A stretch of 64,000 nt of DNA. Origin: Rostratula benghalensis. Its lineage: Eukaryota > Chordata > Aves > Charadriiformes > Rostratulidae. Position numbers and translations under genes: made by a program. The notes beneath the pieces were generated by a model. It saw nothing but the letters and a program-made list of their open reading frames with translations, was not told where the DNA came from and did not search any database. Positions 58,385-64,000 of this stretch are shown in pieces. Where the stretch lies: the NCBI GenBank assembly GCA_013399305.1, contig VXAI01000176.1, positions 1,344,396 through 1,408,395 on the forward strand, given 5' to 3'. The first letter of the stretch is position 1. Each line of letters opens with the position of its first letter.

Positions 58385-61300
58385 CAGAATCACAGAATTG
58401 TGGGGGTAGGAAGGGACCTTCAGAGATCATCTAGGCCTACCCCCCTACCAAAGCAGGTTCACCTAGAGCAGGTTGGACAGGAATGCATCCAGACAGGTTT
58501 TGAGTATTTCCAGAGAAGACTCTACATCCTCTCTGTGTAGCCTGTTATGGGGCTCTAACATCCTCAAAGTAAAGAAGTTTTTCCACATGTTCAGATAGAA
58601 CTTCCTGTGTTCCAGCTTGTGCCTGTTGCCCCTTGTCCTGTCACCAAGGAATCACTGAAAAGAGACTGACCCCATCTTCTTGACACCCACCCTTTAGACA
58701 TTTATAAGCACTGATGAGGTCTTCCCTTCTCCAGGCTAAACAGACCCAGCTTTTCCTCATCAGAGGAAAACATAGTGCTACATTCCCTTGATCATCTTCA
58801 TAGCTCTCCTCTGTACCTGTTCCAGTAGTTCCCTCTCCTTCTTGAACAGAAGAAGGTCGCCATGTCCTTCCTTCACCCAGAACTGGACTCCTGATGTGGC
58901 CTCATCAGGGCAGAGTAGAGGGGGAGGATGACCTCCCTTGACCTGCTCTCCACGCTCTTTTTAATGCACCCCCAGGAGACCATTGGCTTTCTTGGCCACA
59001 AGGGCACATTGCTGCTTCATGGTCAACTTGTCCACCAGGACTCCATTGTCTCTCTCCACAGAGCTGCTTTCCAACAGGTCAGCTCCTAACCTGTACGGTG
59101 GATGGGGTTGTTCCTTCTTAGGTGCAGGACCCTATATTCTCCATTGTTGACTTTCATCGTGTTCTTCACTGCCCAACTTCCTAGCCTGTCCAGGTCTTGT
59201 TGAATAGTACCACAACCTTCTGGTGTGTCAGCCACTCCTTCCAGTTTTGTGTCATCAGCAAATTTACTGAGGGTACACCCTGTCCCCTCATCCAGGTTGT
59301 TGATGAATATATTGAACAAGACCAGACCCAGTACTGACTCCTGGGCTACACTGATAGTTACAGGCCTCCAGCCGGACTCTGTGCTGCTGATCACAACACT
59401 CAGAGCTCTGCCACTCAGCCAGTTCTCAATGCACCTCACTACCCTCTCACCTAACCCACACTTCCTAAACTTACCTAGGAGGATGTCATGGGAGACAATG
59501 TCAAAAGCCTTGCTGAGGTCATGGTAGACAACATCCCTTGCTCTCCCCTCATCCACCCAGCCAATCATCCCATCAAAGGTTGGTCACACATGATTTCCCC
59601 TTGGTGAATCCATGATGACCACATACAATAACCTTCTTTTCTTCTACATGCTTAGAGATGACATCCAGGATGAATTCTTCCATAACCTGGGGGAGGTGAT
59701 GAAGGTGAGGCTGACTGGCCTGTAGTTTCCTGGATCTTGCTTCTTGCCCTTTTTGAAGACTGAGATGACACTAACTTTCCTCCAGTCCTCAGGCACCTCT
59801 CCTATTCACCATGACCTTTCAAAGATGAGGGAAAGCAGCTTCACAATAGCATCTGCCAGCTCCCTCAGCACTTGTGGGTGCATCCCATCAGTGCCCATGG
59901 ATTTGTGGGTGTCAGGTTTGCCTGTGTTGTCTCTAACCCAATCCTCCTTGATAGAAGGAGAGTCTTCCTTACTCCAGGTTCCCACTCCTACCTCTAGGAT
60001 CTGGGGTTCCTGAGGGCCAGCCATAGCAGTAAAGTCTGAGACAAAGAAGGCATCAGTAGCTCCGCCTTCTCTGCGTCCTCCATCACCAGGGTACCCACCT
60101 CATTCAGCAGCAGGCCCACATTTTTCCCTAGTCTTTTTATTGCTGATGTACTTTAAGAAGCCCTTCTTATTCTCCTTGACATCTCTTGCCAGGTTTAATT
60201 TCAAGTGGACCTTAGCCTTCCTCATTCCATTCCTGCATACTCTGACAGCTTCTCCCAAGTGTTCAGTCCTTTTTTCCCACATTCTGTAAACCTTCTTCTT
60301 CCATCTGCATTTTTCTAGAAGCTCTCTGCTTGTCCATGCAGGTTTTCTGGCTCCTTTGCCCTATTTCTCTCTCTTAGAGGTGCACCAATCTTGAGCTTGG
60401 AGGAAGTGGTGCTTAAATATTAGCCAGCTCTCTTGCACCCCCCTTCCTTCTAGAGACTTAGCCCATGGGATTACTTGAAGTAGGTCTTTGAAGAGGCCAA
60501 AGTCAGCTCTCCTGAAGCTCAGGGTTGTAATTCTGCTTTTTGCCCTCCTTCTCTCACACAGAATCCTGAACAATACCATCTCATAGTCACTGCAGCCAAG
60601 GCTACCCGCAACCTTCACATCCCCATCCAGACCTTTCTTTGTTAGCACAAGGCCCAGCAAAGCACCTCTCCTCATTGGTTTCTCCACCACCTGTATCAAG
60701 AAGTTATCGTGAATGTTCTGCAGAAACCTCCAGGACTGTACGTGCCTGGCTGTGTTGTCTTTCCAGCAAATGCCAGGGTAATTCAAGTTCCCTATGAGAA
60801 CCAGGGCCTGTGACTGTGACACTATTTCCAGCTGTCTGTAAAAGGCCTCATTGACTTCCTCTTCCTGATCCAATGGTGTATTGTAAACACCCACAACAGT
60901 GTCTCCCATATTAGCCTGCCCCTTAATTCTTACCCATAAGGTCTCAACACGTTCTTCATCCACCCCGAGGCAGAGCTTGCTACATTCCAGATGCTCTCTC
61001 ACATAGAGAGCAACTCCACCACCGTGACCTGCTAGCCTATCTTTCCTAAAAAGGACGTAGCCATCCAAAATAGCATTCTGGTCAAACAAGGTATCCCACC
61101 ATATCTCTGTAATTGCAATGAGATCATAGCCCAGCACATAGATTTCTAGTTTTTCCTGTTTATTCCCTTTGCTGTGTGCATTGGTGCACAGGCGTTTCAG
61201 AGAGGCTGTCAAGTGTGAGGGTTTCCCTGGTGGGTGGCAAAAGGATCCACCTCACCCATTCACAGCCTTGAGGTGGTTGGCCTTCTGGATCTCATCTTGG

Positions 61301-61900
61301 GAGTCAGCTAAGGAACGTTTGTCACTGCTGTGGCTGGCCTGGTTTATTTCCCAGCTGGCTCTAGTATTGCCATCCTGGATCCCACGTCCCAAATCCTTCA
61401 GTTTAAATCCCGCTTCACCAAGGTGACCAGCCTGCTGCCAAAGATTCCCTTGACCTTTCTAGACAGGTGGATCACATCCCTCTCTAAAAGGCCATAATCA
61501 GCAAAGAATGTTCCATTATCATAAAAAGTAAAACCCTCACGAGGGCACAAGCCAGGAGTTGATACGCATTATACACCTGTTTCTGGCTGATTTCCTCTGG
61601 TAAAATGTAGAAAATGACTTGCGCACTAATTTTTTTTCACTTGTACTCCCAGGGCTTTATAGTCTTCTTAATTCTGCCCAGGTTCCTGCTTGAAATGTCA
61701 TATATACCCAGAGGAAAGAGTAATAGTGGACAGGAGTCCATGTCCTTAACAAGCTGTGACACGCTGTCAGCAACTTCTCGAACCTTAGCTCCTGAGAGGC
61801 ACCACACCTCACATGACTCCCTGTCAGGATGGCAGATTGGCACCTTGGTGCCCTTTAACAGGGAGTTGCCCACTACTAGCAGTCAGGGGTTTTTTTTCCA
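58385..61900 (-). repeat. Nearly full-length CR1 LINE, antisense
   Basis: The reverse-complement tail is at about 58,385. Minus-strand frames give, from 5' to 3', an ORF1 segment (61,637-61,873) like the esterase-type ORF1 of CR1 elements, then the ORF2 endonuclease (283 codons, 60,361-61,212), then the reverse transcriptase with SKFADDTKLEG (59,086-59,568), then the C-terminal part and 3' UTR. The reverse-transcriptase Asp pair is intact. In the endonuclease, the usual GDFN is GNLN and the usual SDH is SDY, so catalytic residues appear lost. Several frameshifts and stops are present. The 5' limit is approximate. Confidence 0.9.
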
Positions 61901-62047
61901 TGTCTACTGTGTGCTGCTGGTGCAGGTTCACCTGCACCAGGTCTCTGAGAAGCAGTGATGGGAGATAGGGGCACCCCAGAACCACCATCCTGTCCCCAGA
62001 AGGGGTGGCTGGAGAACAGGGGCTAAGGGTAGGGACTGTAACTTTGC

Positions 62048-62119
62048 CACAACTTGTTGGTGTAAAGGTATGATTCTTGCTTTATGTGTGAAAGGGCCTG
62101 GGTTAAACCCCTGGTGACC
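62048..62119 (+). pseudogene. tRNA-Pro-like relic
   Basis: ACTTGTTGGTGTAAAGGTA and the arm TTCTTGCTTTATGTGTG match a tRNA-Pro with the anticodon mutated to TAT. The acceptor strands no longer pair. Limits are approximate. Confidence 0.55.
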
Positions 62120-62246
62120 CTTCCTTTTTGACACTGAACTTCCCTGACAGTGTGACCAGGGCATGGTGAGTGCAGCAATACCATGTCCTGGCTTTGGACA
62201 TCCTCATGCACCAAAAAGAGCCGGAAACAAGTTCCAAGTGTAGTAT

Positions 62247-62318
62247 GGGGATGTAGCTGACCAGGAGAGTGTTTGCTTTGCAGGTAAGAGGTCCTGGGTT
62301 TATACCCCAGCATCTCCA
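62247..62318 (+). pseudogene. tRNA-Ala(TGC)-like, probably inactive
   Basis: 72 nt with an acceptor stem GGGGATG with CATCTCC and an intact T stem (CTGGG with CCCAG). The anticodon is TGC. The D stem has a G-G mismatch, and the T loop (TTTATAC) lacks the invariant C of the B box. A TTTT follows at 62,321. It looks like a recently dead gene. Confidence 0.65.
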
Positions 62319-62445
62319 ACTTTTGCCTCTCCAGACCCCTCTCCTTGCTGTCTGTGGGGCTGGCAGAGCCCCCCAGAAAAGTGTTGGGACTGTCTGTGGT
62401 TGGGGGGGGGGAGGGCAAAGGGGTTCAAAAGGGGTGCAGTACTGT

Positions 62446-62517
62446 GGCTTGTTGGTCTAGGGTCATAATTCTTGCTTTGAGTGTGAGAGATCTCTGGTTC
62501 AGCTCCCAGATGAGACC
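62446..62517 (+). pseudogene. tRNA-Pro-derived copy with anticodon TGA
   Basis: It matches tRNA-Pro along its length (GGCTTGTTGGTCTAGGG). The anticodon loop reads TTTGAGT, so the Pro anticodon TGG has become TGA, a serine anticodon. The acceptor stem has one mismatch (G-A) and two wobbles; the anticodon stem pairs with wobbles. Confidence 0.6.
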
Positions 62518-62735
62518 TCCCTTTTGGCATAAACCTTCCTTTGGGACTGTATTCCTACTGTTCTGCAGACCAGGTCATCTCTGGAACCCCCCAGATGCCA
62601 ACAAACAGTACCACGTGGTGTAGCCAGAGGGTTTCTCTTTCAGCTGACACTGGTTTTAGCAAGCTCGGATACCACTGCTGACAAAGACCAAATACACCAA
62701 AGACAGCACACCCACCAGGTGTCTCTCATCAGCAA

Positions 62736-62807
62736 GGGGATGTAGCTCAGCGGGAGAGCGCTTGCTTCGCATGTAAGAGGCCCTGGGTTCAAGCCCCAGC
62801 ATCTCCA
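62736..62807 (+). tRNA. tRNA-Ala(CGC), intact
   Basis: 72 nt fold into a clean cloverleaf. Acceptor GGGGATG with CATCTCC pairs with one G-T. The D stem is GCTC with GAGC. The anticodon stem CTTGC with GTAAG holds the loop TTCGCAT (anticodon CGC at 62,768-62,770). The T stem is CTGGG with CCCAG and loop TTCAAGC. The A box (TAGCTCAGCGG) and B box (GGTTCAAGCCC) fit RNA polymerase III rules, and a run of T begins three bases after the end (62,810-62,814). CCA is not encoded, as expected. Confidence 0.9.
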
Positions 62808-62809
62808 GC

Positions 62810-62814
62810 TTTTT
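62810..62814 (+). terminator. RNA polymerase III terminator of tRNA-Ala(CGC)
   Basis: TTTTT directly after the discriminator base and two further bases. This is the normal stop signal for a tRNA gene. Confidence 0.75.
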
Positions 62815-63117
62815 CTGCCTGGAAACTTTCTTGCTGGCATGGTATATCCACAAAGCTGCTCTTCCTCTAGCAGCAGGGTACGGCAGCAGATGTGTTGTCA
62901 GCAGAGTGGCACTGCCCCAACAGCCCCTTCCCCATCCAGGAGTGGCTGAGCCATGTCTCTTTGCCCTTGGGGCAGTGATCAGCATGCTGATCGGTGTGGT
63001 CACAGTGCTTGGCATCTTAGGCTGAGCAGCAGCAGTACCATCCCAGCAGAGAGAATGGGCAGCTGAGATTTTGCTGGATATTGTCTGGCTGTGCCCAGTG
63101 GTGGATGCCCAAAAAGA

Positions 63118-63206
63118 AGACTCATCCAGAAGCAGAGCCCAAGACCTCCCATATCTTAAGCAAGAATCATAACCCAAGCAAGAATCTTACTCCTAGACCA
63201 ACAAGC
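63118..63206 (-). pseudogene. tRNA-Pro relic with duplicated anticodon arm
   Basis: On the minus strand it starts AGCTTGTTGGTCTAGG. The piece GATTCTTGCTT occurs twice, 22 nt apart, so the anticodon arm has been partly duplicated inside the gene. The T arm is decayed. It cannot fold as a tRNA. Confidence 0.6.
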
Positions 63207-63719
63207 TGCAAAGTGCAGGCTATGCCAGGCACTGGGATACTGGAGAGACAATGCTGTCCAGGGACCCCAAGGCCCCTGATGCCACCTTTGGGGGACAGGC
63301 CCTGCCACCTGGACCTGGGGAGCAGAGAAGGGCTGAGGGGTTGGGTGGGGTTCACTGGTCACCCCAGAGACTTTCCAGGAAAAGGGCGTAGCAAGGACAG
63401 GCTGAGACTGGGGAAGCCAGGGGTGCACAGAGTAGGAGTGGCACAGCCCCTATCCTGAGGGTTACCAGACTTTGCGTCCCTTGGGTAAGTGGGGAATGGC
63501 ATTTTCCTTGGATGCTGAATGGACTCCCTCACATCACCCTGTGCCTCCTTCCTGGGGGTGATGAGGGATGCAATGGCTGGGGAGCAGAGGGGAGAGATGG
63601 GGGAAGCCAGAGGGTGCTGAGGAAGCTACCGACTGCGCTGTGCACCAGATTGGCCTGTGCAGTACCTGGGGCAATGGGGCCATGTGGGACAGGGGCTGTA
63701 TTCAGTACAAAGGGTAAGC

Positions 63720-64000
63720 CAAGGGCTCTGGTTCTTCCCCAGGGCTGCAAATCCCATAAAATAGGAAAATAACAGGCTACACACGTGTGAGTCACGGGGG
63801 AAAAAGCACACAAATCAAAATGCGCTGGCATCCTGGTGTGGCCCTCCTGGCACTACCCGTGGCAGTGGGGCTCACAAGGCTTGCACCTTGGTGAGCCTGC
63901 AGCCCTGTTGGCTCCACCAGCACCATGCCTCACCCCAGTCCAAATCACCACCAGACATGCATGGCTCCTGGCCGTCTGACACCCCTCTCTCCTCTGAACT
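63720..64000 (+). repeat. 281-bp direct repeat, copy 2 (runs off the window)
   Basis: Identical by eye to 57,239-57,519. The junction on the left is near CCAAGGGCTC, where both copies share CAAGGGCTCTGG but nothing before it. The copy continues past the window end. Confidence 0.95.

Larger units (their letters stand above)
61900..63600. repeat. tRNA-bearing repeat region, copy 2
   Basis: It contains in order a Pro relic (+), an Ala relic (+), a Pro-like copy (+), an intact tRNA-Ala (+) and a Pro relic (-). Its flanking blocks match those at 41.8-43.8 kb, partly in inverted order. No protein gene is seen. Confidence 0.65.

Noticed and set aside
1..64000. CRISPR array or prokaryotic operon
   Set aside because: No regular spaced repeats. 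The gene structure, introns and repeats are vertebrate.

Overview
The window is vertebrate nuclear DNA, almost certainly from a bird. It has spliced genes with GT-AG introns, many CR1 LINE copies with the typical avian octamer 3' tail, and a feather-type beta-keratin gene (a sauropsid family). It contains one assembly gap of 560 N. No prokaryotic features and no CRISPR array were seen. Identities come from reading the translations and comparing them with known families; no database search was run.

Layout. (1) 1-30,200, plus strand: COL6A2, the alpha-2 chain of collagen VI, complete from a putative noncoding first exon to the poly(A) signals. I could join 27 coding exons into a 1019-codon frame, the same length as the human chain. 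A second, alternative terminal exon lies at 22,469-22,764 and replaces the C2 von Willebrand A domain. (2) 31,915-33,702, minus strand: a small three-exon proline-rich gene that looks like PRR13. (3) 35,370-41,201, minus strand: FTCD, formimidoyltransferase-cyclodeaminase, 14 coding exons and 541 codons, again the human length, with both catalytic residues present. COL6A2 and FTCD are convergent as in human, but here the PRR13-like gene sits between them. (4) 41.2-52.7 kb: no protein gene recognised. This stretch holds decayed tRNA-Ala and tRNA-Pro copies in both orientations, the gap, a tRNA-Ser-like unit and a long plus-strand CR1. (5) 52,746-54,356: a single beta-keratin gene with TATA box, noncoding exon, intron, one coding exon and poly(A) signal. 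(6) 54.4-64 kb: unannotated sequence, a nearly full-length minus-strand CR1 (about 58.4-61.9 kb), and a second tRNA cluster (62.0-63.2 kb) that includes one intact tRNA-Ala(CGC). The last 281 bases repeat 57,239-57,519 exactly.

How the genes relate. COL6A2 makes an extracellular matrix chain, FTCD is a liver enzyme of histidine and folate metabolism, and the keratin is a skin-appendage structural protein. They are neighbours and not a pathway. The more novel parts are the PRR13-like gene, the lone keratin, and the tRNA-rich duplicated DNA beyond FTCD.
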